Part shown: one piece after another, positions 1-5,759 of the stretch
Position numbering within the stretch: position 1 is the stretch's first letter
How the letters are laid out: each line of letters starts with the position of its first letter
Source: an uncultured Lachnoclostridium sp.
Lineage (GTDB): Bacteria; Bacillota; Clostridia; Lachnospirales; Lachnospiraceae
Direction of reading: 5' to 3'
DNA length: 12,611 nt
Assembly (NCBI GenBank): GCA_958425285.1
Contig: CATZVV010000027.1
Location: 1-12,611, forward strand
Made by a program: the position numbers and the translations under genes
The notes under the pieces: generated by a model
Told to the model about the DNA's origin: nothing
Databases searched by the model: none
Seen by the model: the letters and a program-made list of their open reading frames with translations, nothing else

Positions 1-121
1 CCAAAGGCAGAGAGGGAGTATTATACATAAATATCCTTACTCCTCGGCAGGCGCTGCGCTTACGTCAATTCTGACACCTGCTGTCTACGGCAGTTTATAA
101 TAATAGTGGACTTGCCACAAC
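1..121 (-). ncRNA. Ribosomal protein L10 leader (rplJ leader), 5' part
   Basis: This is the untranslated leader of the rplJ-rplL transcript, which runs off the left edge. On the minus strand it shows the hallmark of L10 leaders: CCGTAGACAGCAGGTG, a spacer, then GCGCCTGCCGAGG, so that CAGCAGG-type and CCTGC segments pair. Further on, GGAGTA (near 20) and TACTCC (near 15) can form another hairpin. In Bacillus and relatives, the L10(L12)4 complex binds this RNA and represses its own synthesis. The leader lies directly downstream of a consensus promoter at 129-157. The 3' end and the rplJ start codon are outside the window, so the full fold cannot be judged. Confidence 0.88.
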
Positions 122-128
122 ATTATTT

Positions 129-157
129 ATTATACACAAATATATTTCACTTGTCAA
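129..157 (-). promoter_or_regulatory. Consensus sigma-A promoter for rplJL
   Basis: TTGACA (157-152) and TATAAT (134-129) are both perfect consensus hexamers with an ideal 17-bp spacer. The predicted start is near 121-124, which places the start of the L10 leader directly after it. The -35 lies about 20 bp past the rplA stop codon, and no terminator is visible between them. rplJL can therefore be made both from this promoter and by read-through from the rplK-rplA transcript. Confidence 0.9.
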
Positions 158-176
158 ATCTTTATCGTTTCTGCTA

Positions 177-869
177 TTAACCAAGCTTTACAGGGTTTAC
201 CTTCACACCAGGGCCCATCGTGCTTGCCAAAGTAACACTTCTCAGATACTGACCTTTGGCACTTGATGGTTTTGCCTTAATAATTGCATCCATCAAAGTA
301 TTAAAGTTGTCCTGTAACTGCTCTTCTGAGAAAGATGCCTTTCCTACAGGAACATGAATAATATTTGCTTTGTCCAGACGATATTCAATCTTACCTGCTT
401 TAATATCATTTACAGCCTTTGTAACATCCATTGTAACCGTACCGGCTTTCGGGTTCGGCATCAAACCTTTTGGTCCCAGAACACGTCCCAAACGACCTAC
501 AACACCCATCATATCCGGAGTTGCCACTACTACATCAAATTCAAACCAGCCATCGTTCTGGATTTTTGGAATCAATTCATCCCCACCAACAAAATCAGCT
601 CCAGCCGCTTTTGCTTCTTCCAGTTTATCACCTTTCGCAAATACAAGAACACGAACGGTTTTACCTGTTCCGTGAGGAAGTACAACAGCTCCACGTACCT
701 GCTGGTCTGCATGACGTCCGTCTACACCGAGACGAATATGAGCTTCAACGGTTTCATCGAATTTTGCAACTGCTGTCTTTTTTATAAGGCTTACAGCTTC
801 TTCTACATCATATTGAGTCATTTTGTCAATATTTTTTGTAGCTTCTAAATATTTCTTGCCTCTCTTCAT
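177..869 (-). CDS. rplA: 50S ribosomal protein L1
   Basis: L1 binds 23S rRNA helices 76-78, forms the mobile L1 stalk that releases deacylated tRNA from the E site, and also acts as a translational repressor of its own mRNA. The 230-residue product has the usual bacterial length. It carries the L1 signature region VGRLGRVLGPKGLMPNPKAG (about residues 125-144) and the typical N-terminus beginning MKRGKKYLEA. The start is set by AGGAGG eight bases upstream of the ATG. It lies 134 bp downstream of rplK, and the gap holds a probable L1 binding site. The operon order rplK-rplA is standard. Identification is secure. Confidence 0.98.
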   Translation of the reverse strand: MKRGKKYLEATKNIDKMTQYDVEEAVSLIKKTAVAKFDETVEAHIRLGVDGRHADQQVRGAVVLPHGTGKTVRVLVFAKGDKLEEAKAAGADFVGGDELIPKIQNDGWFEFDVVVATPDMMGVVGRLGRVLGPKGLMPNPKAGTVTMDVTKAVNDIKAGKIEYRLDKANIIHVPVGKASFSEEQLQDNFNTLMDAIIKAKPSSAKGQYLRSVTLASTMGPGVKVNPVKLG

Positions 870-884
870 AATTTAAACCTCCTA

Positions 885-948
885 GTGGTATTAGCGACAT
901 TGTATCTTTGCAATACGGAAATACAGACCTCCGCCATGCCTCCCACAA
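885..948 (-). promoter_or_regulatory. Probable L1 autoregulatory binding site in the rplK-rplA gap
   Basis: On the minus strand this stretch has GTGGGAGGC (946-938), about 45 bases of potential local hairpins, then AATACCAC (892-885), immediately followed by the rplA ribosome binding site AGGAGG. The L1-binding region of bacterial 23S rRNA (helices 76-78) contains the same two segments, GTGGGAGGC and AATACCAC, which pair through GTGG/CCAC. L1 is known to repress its own mRNA through such rRNA mimics. The position over the rplA translation start fits direct block of initiation. The site is inferred from sequence mimicry. Confidence 0.75.
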
Positions 949-1003
949 CGTTTCATATAACATTAAGTCTTTTGCGATGTCTAAAATTTTGTAATGCTTA
1001 TTT

Positions 1004-1429
1004 TTATTCTTCTACTGTGATGCCCATACTTCTTGCTGTTCCTGCAATCATGCTCATTGCAGCTTCAACAGATGCAGCATTTAAATCAGGCATTTTTAAT
1101 TCAGCAATTTCCTTGATTTTGTCCTTGGAAATTGTAGCAACTTTTGTTCTGTTCGGAACTCCTGAACCCGACTGAATATTACATGCTTTTTTCAACAATA
1201 CTGCTGCCGGTGGAGTTTTTGTAATAAAACTAAAACTTCTATCCGCATAAACAGTAATTACAACCGGAATGATCATACCTTCCTGTCCAGCTGTCTTTGC
1301 ATTAAATTCTTTTGTAAACTGAACAATATTTACACCATGCTGTCCAAGTGCAGGACCAACCGGTGGTGCCGGTGTTGCTTTTCCGGCCGGAATCTGTAAT
1401 TTAATATATCCTTCAACTTTCTTAGCCAT
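1004..1429 (-). CDS. rplK: 50S ribosomal protein L11
   Basis: L11 binds the GTPase-associated region of 23S rRNA at the base of the L7/L12 stalk and is needed for elongation factor function and for stringent-response sensing. The 141-residue length is typical. The N-terminal domain has the proline-rich motif PAGKATPAPPVGPALGQHGV (about residues 14-33) and the C-terminal RNA-binding domain has the SGVPNRTKVATI stretch (about 88-99). AGGAGG about seven bases before the ATG sets the start. It follows nusG by 19 bp, so the two are cotranscribed. Confidence 0.98.
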   Translation of the reverse strand: MAKKVEGYIKLQIPAGKATPAPPVGPALGQHGVNIVQFTKEFNAKTAGQEGMIIPVVITVYADRSFSFITKTPPAAVLLKKACNIQSGSGVPNRTKVATISKDKIKEIAELKMPDLNAASVEAAMSMIAGTARSMGITVEE

Positions 1430-1448
1430 TTGAAGTTACCTCCTGTAT

Positions 1449-1964
1449 TTATAAAACTTCAATATCTGAAAAATCAATTTCAACCGGTGTATCACGACCA
1501 AACATATCAATGCCAATTACAAGCATCTGTTTTGCCGGATGAATCTCTCGGACAATGCCACTTGTATCTTTCCAGACACCATTTTTTACCATAACTGTAT
1601 CGCCCAGCTGGAATGGAACTTCCTGCGCTTCTGCAACAAATCCCATTGCCTCAATTTCCTCATTTGTGAGCGGTACCGGCTTAGAGCCTGGTCCGACAAA
1701 GCCTGTTACACCACGTGTATTACGGACAACATACCAAGTCTCGTCATTCATAATCATATTGAGAAGCACATACGCAGGAAACATTTTCTTTTGAACCTGT
1801 TTCTTTTCTCCGTTTTTGTCCTCAACCACGTTCTGCATTGGCACAGAAACTTCCAGAATCTGATCCTGCAGGTTTCTGTTTTCAATCGCTTTCTCGATAT
1901 TCGCTTTTACTTTATTCTCATACCCGGAATAGGTATGAACTACATACCATTTTGCTTCTTCCAT
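1449..1964 (-). CDS. nusG: Transcription elongation/antitermination factor NusG
   Basis: NusG binds the RNA polymerase clamp through its N-terminal NGN domain, while its C-terminal KOW domain contacts partners such as Rho or S10. The 171-residue product opens with MEEAKWYVVHTYSGYENKVK, the usual NGN start. It has VVRNTRGVTGFVGPGSKPVPL at the NGN end (about residues 77-97) and a KOW segment with GDTVMVKNG...SGIVREI (about 121-142). An upstream in-frame start would add 19 residues lying inside secE and is rejected because the family starts here. The start codon lies 4 bp past the secE stop, so the GGGTGA ribosome binding site overlaps the end of secE, suggesting translational coupling. Confidence 0.97.
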   Translation of the reverse strand: MEEAKWYVVHTYSGYENKVKANIEKAIENRNLQDQILEVSVPMQNVVEDKNGEKKQVQKKMFPAYVLLNMIMNDETWYVVRNTRGVTGFVGPGSKPVPLTNEEIEAMGFVAEAQEVPFQLGDTVMVKNGVWKDTSGIVREIHPAKQMLVIGIDMFGRDTPVEIDFSDIEVL

Positions 1965-1968
1965 ACAA

Positions 1969-2190
1969 TCACCCAATTCCAAGAATCTTTTCGAAACCAA
2001 ATGCAATTCCTGTATCAACAATGGAAATAATCACTCCCAGAATGATACTGATTACAACAACCAGTGCAGTCTGTTTGATCAAATCATCTTTCTTTGGCCA
2101 CGTTACCTTCTTGAACTCGGATTTTACGCGCTTGAAGAAGCTTTTTTTCGTAGTGCTCTCTGCCTTTACAGTTTCGCTCATACGACACAC
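1969..2190 (-). CDS. secE: Preprotein translocase subunit SecE
   Basis: SecE is the small membrane subunit that clamps the SecY channel of the general protein export machine. The 73-residue product is the short, single-span form usual in Gram-positive bacteria. It has a basic N-terminal half with the amphipathic segment FFKRVKSEFKKVTWPKKDDL (about residues 18-37), followed by one membrane helix (about 41-66). The KKVTWP motif is diagnostic. AAGGATG about eight bases upstream serves as the ribosome binding site. The gene sits between rpmG and nusG, the standard arrangement in Firmicutes. Confidence 0.96.
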   Translation of the reverse strand: MCRMSETVKAESTTKKSFFKRVKSEFKKVTWPKKDDLIKQTALVVVISIILGVIISIVDTGIAFGFEKILGIG

Positions 2191-2205
2191 ATCCTTTCTG
2201 CAAAA

Positions 2206-2263
2206 TTGGTTCTCTTAGAAAACCAATCACCATTACACAGACTATTTCGTCTCTTTGTGTAAT
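2206..2263 (-). other. Tandem hairpins at the rpmG-secE junction
   Basis: Two inverted repeats occur in series on the minus strand. The first pairs ATTACACA (2263-2256) with TGTGTAAT (2239-2232), with an inner AGAC/GTCT pairing, and spans the rpmG stop codon. The second pairs TTGGTT (2226-2221) with AACCAA (2211-2206) and is followed by only four T residues. Neither is a convincing Rho-independent terminator. They may partially attenuate or mark processing between rpmG and the downstream genes. Function is unknown. Confidence 0.4.
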
Positions 2264-2391
2264 GTGTGTGTTTTACAAAATCTACAATATTTTTTTGTTT
2301 CCATTCTGTCCGGATGGTTCTTCTTGTCTTTGGTCATGTTGTAGTTACGCTGTTTACATTCTGTACATTCCAAAGTAATCTTAACTCGCAT
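2242..2391 (-). CDS. rpmG: 50S ribosomal protein L33 (zinc-binding form)
   Basis: L33 is a small protein of the large ribosomal subunit near the E site. The 49-residue reading frame begins MRVKITLECTEC and ends THTLHKETK. It carries two CxxC pairs (Cys9/Cys12 and Cys36/Cys39), so it is the zinc-ribbon C+ form rather than the cysteine-free paralogue. The motif KQRNYNMTKDKKNHPDRMET is typical. GGAGG is spaced eight bases from the ATG. It is the first gene of the rpmG-secE-nusG-rplK-rplA operon, with its promoter about 70 bp upstream. Confidence 0.96.
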   Translation of the reverse strand: MRVKITLECTECKQRNYNMTKDKKNHPDRMETKKYCRFCKTHTLHKETK

Positions 2392-2460
2392 TCTGTCACC
2401 TCCGTAATTTTTTCATCAAAATTTTAGGCATAAAAAAAAGACCTAATCCATCGCTCAATT

Positions 2461-2490
2461 ACTATAACACAAAAGGGGACAATACGTCAA
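2461..2490 (-). promoter_or_regulatory. Sigma-A promoter of the rpmG-secE-nusG-rplKA operon
   Basis: TTGACG (2490-2485) and TATAGT (2466-2461) are separated by 18 bp on the minus strand. The predicted start near 2454 gives a leader of about 60 bases before rpmG. This leader includes a run of eight T residues (around 2433-2440). No other good promoter is visible upstream of rpmG, and the position is right for the whole operon. Confidence 0.75.
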
Positions 2491-2948
2491 CCTTTTTATC
2501 ACTTTATAAAAAACGTAATCAACAGCAGCTCCCAATGTGTTCATCATAATGTCATTTAATTCAAAAGATCAATTAAACCTGCAGATATTATTTATAAACT
2601 CAAATGAAGTTATATACTCCACTACAAAAGGAACAAACTGCAAAACAGACCAACTTGTTTTTTTTATTATTATTTGTTAAAATTAACACTATATCCGAAT
2701 GCAGTTGATAAACTATAATAAATTGAATTGTCCTATCATCCTAAAACGTTGAATAAGCAACCATTTTTTATGTTTTTACACCTAAAAAGCAATTATTACG
2801 TATACTCCGGTTCACTGCTATATCGCTTAAAATCTATGTCAGCAACCTCTACTCAAAGAAACGCTTCGGCAACTAGATATTACAGCCAACTTATCAAGCA
2901 TTCAAACAAAGAGGGGCTGCTAACCTATTCCTACGAGGACTACAACAA
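2491..2948. other. Divergent intergenic region, about 460 bp, AT-rich
   Basis: This gap lies between the divergently transcribed rpmG operon and the NusG_II/Gx pair. I see no supported gene in it. For the plus strand, the best promoter candidate is TTGTTT (2655-2660), a 17-bp spacer and TAAAAT (2678-2683). A lone TATAAT is at 2714-2719 without a good -35. An open frame starts with TTG at 2728 and ends in ATGA overlap with the gene at 2949. It has no ribosome binding site and a composition unlike a protein, so I do not call it. The leader before the gene at 2949 would be over 200 bases, long enough to hold regulation, but no known riboswitch motif was recognised. Confidence 0.5.
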
Positions 2949-3335
2949 ATGAAAAGAAATGCCAATTTTTTACCAAAGGAACTTTTATTCCTTTTTTTCC
3001 TTCTTCTCATAGGAGTAGGAATTTCCATATGGATTTACCTGCCATCAGGTCAGAAAGGCACACTGGTTCAAGTTATGACAGACGGAAAAGAAACTGCGGT
3101 TTACCGTCTGGATACGAATCGCACGATTGAACTGACTAACGGCAGTGATTTTCATAATACTCTGAAAATTGAAAATCATACGGCTACGATTATTTCTGCC
3201 AATTGCAGAGACCAGCTTTGCGTTTATCATAAATCCATTTCTTCACCGGGAGAGTCTATCATCTGCCTCCCACATAAGCTATCTATCACTATAATTGGTG
3301 GAAATGAATCTGTACCTGATGGCATATCGGGTTAA
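2949..3335 (+). CDS. NusG domain II-containing membrane-anchored protein (EetA-like)
   Basis: This 128-residue protein has one N-terminal membrane helix (about residues 11-30) and an extracytoplasmic domain. The domain ends in the conserved cysteine pattern of the NusG_II (DUF1312) family: Cys86 and Cys91 in NCRDQLCVYH, then Cys106 in SPGESIICLPHKL. Despite the name, it is unrelated in role to NusG. Family members usually pair with the Gx transporter family, as here with a 24-bp gap. From memory, homologous pairs occur in flavin-based extracellular electron transfer loci (EetA/EetB of Listeria). The flavin transferase, NADH dehydrogenase and FMN-lipoprotein genes of those loci are not in this window. 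GAGGA about ten bases before the ATG is the likely ribosome binding site. Family assignment is firm and function is inferred. Confidence 0.85.
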   Translation: MKRNANFLPKELLFLFFLLLIGVGISIWIYLPSGQKGTLVQVMTDGKETAVYRLDTNRTIELTNGSDFHNTLKIENHTATIISANCRDQLCVYHKSISSPGESIICLPHKLSITIIGGNESVPDGISG

Positions 3336-3359
3336 ACATATTACAAGAAGGAGAATTCT

Positions 3360-3866
3360 ATGTCAAAAAAAATTGCTTTGTTTTCCATTTTCCTAGCACT
3401 TTCCTTTTTATTTAGTTATATAGAAGCTCTGTTTCCACTTCCCCTCCCTTTTCCTGGAATAAAATTAGGCTTTGCAAATATTATTCTGATTCTTGCCCTA
3501 TATCAAAATGGCTATGCCTATGCTCTGACTTTATCTATATTAAGAAATCTGTTGACAGCTTTTAGTTTTGGAAACCTTTTTCTGTTTTTCTATAGTTTTT
3601 CCGGGAGTATTTTTTCGCTGTCAGCAATGGCTCTTATTTTATATATATCAAAAAGAAAATTCCACCCGGTATGCGTCAGTGCAGCGGGTGGAATCATGCA
3701 TAATCTTGGTCAACTTGTAGCAGCCACTTTCTTTTTTCCTATACAGGCAGTACTTTCTTATCTTCCAATTCTCTATTTCTGCGGATTTTTCACAGGCTGT
3801 CTGACAGGTTTTCTTGCCGAACTCTGTTTGCAAAGACTGCCGAACTCAACAATAAGAGTTAAATAA
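3360..3866 (+). CDS. Gx transporter family membrane protein (EetB-like; formerly heptaprenyl diphosphate synthase component I)
   Basis: The 168-residue protein is almost entirely hydrophobic, with about five membrane helices. It carries the family motif near the start, PLPLPFPGIKLGFANI (about residues 26-41), and a glycine/histidine-containing segment AAGGIMHNLGQL (about 108-119). The fold resembles the substrate-binding subunits of ECF-type importers, but the substrate is not established. The old name, heptaprenyl diphosphate synthase component I, reflects clustering with polyprenyl synthase genes, none of which is present here. AAGGAG lies eight bases before the ATG. It is almost certainly cotranscribed with the preceding NusG_II gene. 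Its last 21 bp overlap the 3' end of the convergent gene on the other strand. Confidence 0.85.
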   Translation: MSKKIALFSIFLALSFLFSYIEALFPLPLPFPGIKLGFANIILILALYQNGYAYALTLSILRNLLTAFSFGNLFLFFYSFSGSIFSLSAMALILYISKRKFHPVCVSAAGGIMHNLGQLVAATFFFPIQAVLSYLPILYFCGFFTGCLTGFLAELCLQRLPNSTIRVK

Positions 3867-4475
3867 CATTCCACTATACATTGATTCGGTATAAGACACC
3901 CCAACGTTTTTCCGGGTTAAAAAAGCATAGCTGCATATTCTTTTTTCTAAATACTCCATTGGATTACGATTCATCTGCTCACTTTTTATTTTCAGTGCCT
4001 TAAAAAAGTCAGACGGCACAGTAACTTCAACACCCTCTTGCTTTGACAGAAATCCATTTTCATCAATTTGCAAACCATGCTCTGTAATTTCACCTTCAAA
4101 CTCACTCACCAAGGCTCTCATTTCGCTACCCGGCCTTGACTTGCGACCTACAGATTCACCAAACTCATCGCTCCTTTTTAGAAGCCGGTTAAAAACAGAA
4201 ATACTTTCTTCGATTATTTTCTCCGAATCTACTGATCCATTCTCCGAATCTAATGCATCCGAAATGGCTGCTTTCATTTCCATTGACATTTCTTTCACAT
4301 CCAATACATATGCCTGTTTTGAATCCGAAAAATCGACCATGGCAAGCGGCTGATTTCTGTTAAGGGTTATTATCCTGCTATATATACTTTTTAGTTCATG
4401 CTTCTTATGTACCGCATATTTGGCCGACATTTTGGGAAGGTATCCCCCGAGATAATGATTATATACTTCAACCAT
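3846..4475 (-). CDS. Hypothetical protein, possibly motility-associated (weak FliD-like features)
   Basis: I do not firmly recognise this protein. It is 209 residues from the chosen start, soluble, with no signal peptide or membrane helix. The N-terminal part (SIYSRIITLNRNQPLAMVDF, then a charged helical stretch) and the segment reading EITEHGLQIDENGFLSKQEG near residue 130 recall parts of flagellar cap proteins (FliD), where a short acidic turn and GxLS motif recur. It is far too short for FliD. I chose the ATG at 4475 because AGAAGGTG sits six bases upstream. An ATG eight codons earlier (4499) has a GGAAAGG site only three bases away. It follows the zinc-ribbon gene by about 50 bp, and its tail overlaps the Gx transporter gene by 21 bp without a visible terminator. 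Confidence 0.7.
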   Translation of the reverse strand: MVEVYNHYLGGYLPKMSAKYAVHKKHELKSIYSRIITLNRNQPLAMVDFSDSKQAYVLDVKEMSMEMKAAISDALDSENGSVDSEKIIEESISVFNRLLKRSDEFGESVGRKSRPGSEMRALVSEFEGEITEHGLQIDENGFLSKQEGVEVTVPSDFFKALKIKSEQMNRNPMEYLEKRICSYAFLTRKNVGVSYTESMYSGMLFNSYC

Positions 4476-4523
4476 ATGCTTCACCTTCTTTTCATACATT
4501 AACCTTTCCGTTCACTACATCTG

Positions 4524-4964
4524 CTATTTTCTGTCCTTACCCATATACCTCATTTTACCGGACATCCGCTTTGGGCATTCACCTACATCCTCAACTAAAA
4601 AAGCTTTCTTTACATCATTTGCCAAACTCTTTGCACATTCCGGGCAAAAACGTCCATACCTTATCTCACAGCCACACTTTTCACACTTTATAAAGACTTC
4701 TGAATTTTCCGGTATCTCCAGCCGTCCATGTTTTAAGTAATCTTCAATAACAGCAATTCGGACACCCGTCGCCAAAGATATTTCTGTCGCGGGTGATGGT
4801 CCATGTTCCTCAATGTAAGTTCTGACCTTCCCAAATGTATCCAAACTCACCTTACCGCAAGAAGTACACTGATAGGCTCCCCGCCCTTTATATTCCAACT
4901 TACCGCCACAAACTTGACAGCGAATCGGGCGGTCTCCTACGAGCATTTTACTACGTTGATCCAA
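4524..4964 (-). CDS. Double zinc-ribbon/winged-helix protein, similar to flagellar operon protein YvyF
   Basis: The 146-residue product has an N-terminal zinc ribbon (Cys16/Cys19 and Cys33/Cys36), a central helix-turn-helix-like domain (about residues 44-84, with TEISLATGVRIAVIEDYLKHG), and a second zinc ribbon (Cys94/Cys97 and Cys107/Cys110). This layout resembles the YvyF/TIGR03826 family found in flagellar operons of Bacillus and Clostridia, which is thought to be regulatory. The start is a TTG codon. AAGGAGG lies exactly six bases upstream of it, whereas the longer frame reaching 5030 has no such site and would begin upstream of a likely transcription start. It is cotranscribed with the following hypothetical gene. 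Function is inferred, and a general transcriptional regulator is the alternative. Confidence 0.75.
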   Translation of the reverse strand: MDQRSKMLVGDRPIRCQVCGGKLEYKGRGAYQCTSCGKVSLDTFGKVRTYIEEHGPSPATEISLATGVRIAVIEDYLKHGRLEIPENSEVFIKCEKCGCEIRYGRFCPECAKSLANDVKKAFLVEDVGECPKRMSGKMRYMGKDRK

Positions 4965-5001
4965 ATTATCCCTCCTTGCTACCTTCCTATACTTATACAT
5001 A

Positions 5002-5030
5002 ATTTTAACACATTCTGTAAATAAATACAA
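5002..5030 (-). promoter_or_regulatory. Candidate sigma-A promoter for the zinc-ribbon gene
   Basis: TTGTAT (5030-5025), a 17-bp spacer and TAAAAT (5007-5002) on the minus strand predict a start near 4995. That would leave a leader of about 30 bases containing the AAGGAGG site. The -35 is only moderate. A promoter here supports the TTG start at 4964 over any start further upstream. Confidence 0.5.
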
Positions 5031-5048
5031 TACTTGAGTTTTTGCAAC

Positions 5049-5075
5049 TTATCCGCCAAAATCCAATTATATCTA
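5049..5075 (-). promoter_or_regulatory. Candidate sigma-28 (SigD/FliA)-type promoter
   Basis: TAGA (5075-5072), 15 bases, then GCGGATAA (5056-5049) matches the flagellar sigma consensus TAAA-N15-GCCGATAA with one mismatch in each element. Spacing is exact. It faces the zinc-ribbon and FliD-like genes, which independently look motility-related. A match this short can occur by chance in AT-rich DNA, so it is a lead and not a proven site. Confidence 0.4.
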
Positions 5076-5193
5076 TATTCTTATGACCAACTTTTAAAAA
5101 TCATCCGGTCTACTTTCATTACCTGTCAAATGAAAAGTAAAAATGAAATCCTACAAAAAGCAGCAATAATACAATAGACAAAATTACCCCATT

Positions 5194-5613
5194 ATGGTAG
5201 AATTTGACATAAAAAATTTTGTAAATAACAATGTGATTGGAGTCACGGTTCCAATCAATTGGGTCTTGAATGGATTCTATTATATACTTTCTGGAATATT
5301 AGGGAGCTATTGGTTTGTCTACTCGGAAACCATACAAGAGTCACAACTCGTGTACGAAAAACGGTATTGGATTATTGCCCACATTCCTATAATCATACTG
5401 TTTATTTTAACACTCGTTTCATTAAAAACAGGATGACTCTTTTATATTGATGCACAAAATGTATACCACCTCGGTCCAGCCTATGCCTTGCAATTATTAA
5501 TATCTTATGACCCTGTAATTTTTACTGCCTCTAAAGCATTCTATTTATCCTTTCATACCGACAACTATCGGAGAAAATCCGAACTAAGAACATTAGCTAA
5601 TTATATAAGATAA
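5194..5613 (+). pseudogene. Remnant of a membrane sensor (GGDEF-protein type N-terminal domain) with an internal stop
   Basis: A single reading frame runs 139 codons to TAA at 5611, interrupted only by TGA at 5434-5436. The product before the stop has two membrane segments (VLNGFYYILSGILGSYWFVY and WIIAHIPIIILFILTLVS). After it come LFYIDAQNVYHLGPAYALQLL and NYRRKSELRTLA. From knowledge of the family, Lachnospiraceae GGDEF proteins have near-identical membrane regions reading TGWLFYID..N.Y.RGP, with a tryptophan exactly where TGA stands. A TGG-to-TGA change therefore explains the break. The frame is also cut short at both ends. No upstream membrane helices are present, it lacks a good ribosome binding site, and no GGDEF catalytic domain follows. 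It is a decayed fragment and probably not expressed. Confidence 0.75.
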
Positions 5614-5690
5614 AAAAGAGCCGACCTACCAAATAAGAAATGGAGCAAAAAATTGCACTTCTTTACTTAATAAACCATTTGTACACATGC

Positions 5691-5750
5691 AAAAAGCACC
5701 ACTTATATAAGATTATGTTTTCACTAATCTTAATCAAAGTGGCACTTTTC
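5691..5750 (-). terminator. Long nested hairpin, terminator of the SpoIIQ-like gene
   Basis: On the minus strand AAAAGTGCCACTT pairs with AAGTGGTGCTTTT except for two central mismatches. Inside lies a perfect AAGATTA/TAATCTT pairing with a short loop. The hairpin starts about 10 bp after the stop codon of the SpoIIQ-like gene and ends in a run of five T residues, as expected for a Rho-independent terminator. The plus strand also begins with A-runs and ends in TTTTCT, so it could stop transcription in both directions. Confidence 0.7.
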
Positions 5751-5759
5751 TAAATTCTG

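Noticed and set aside
354..848. Plus-strand frame of 164 codons opposite rplA
   Set aside because: It is an antisense shadow of a securely identified ribosomal gene, with cysteine- and phenylalanine-rich nonsense composition.
1965..2021. Longer nusG start, 19 codons upstream
   Set aside because: It would lie inside secE and add residues absent from the family. The MEEAKWYVVHTY start fits NusG.
2728..2952. Plus-strand open frame of 74 codons ending in an ATGA overlap with the NusG_II gene
   Set aside because: It starts with TTG, has no ribosome binding site, and its translation has no recognisable domain or protein-like pattern. The overlap alone is not enough.
4965..5030. Longer start for the zinc-ribbon gene
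   Set aside because: No ribosome binding site there. A perfect AAGGAGG precedes the TTG at 4964, and a promoter candidate overlaps the extension.
5434..5436. In-frame TGA read as selenocysteine or tryptophan
   Set aside because: Relatives have tryptophan here, not cysteine, other genes in the window use TGA as a stop (secE, for example), and the gene is truncated at both ends. Decay is the simpler reading.
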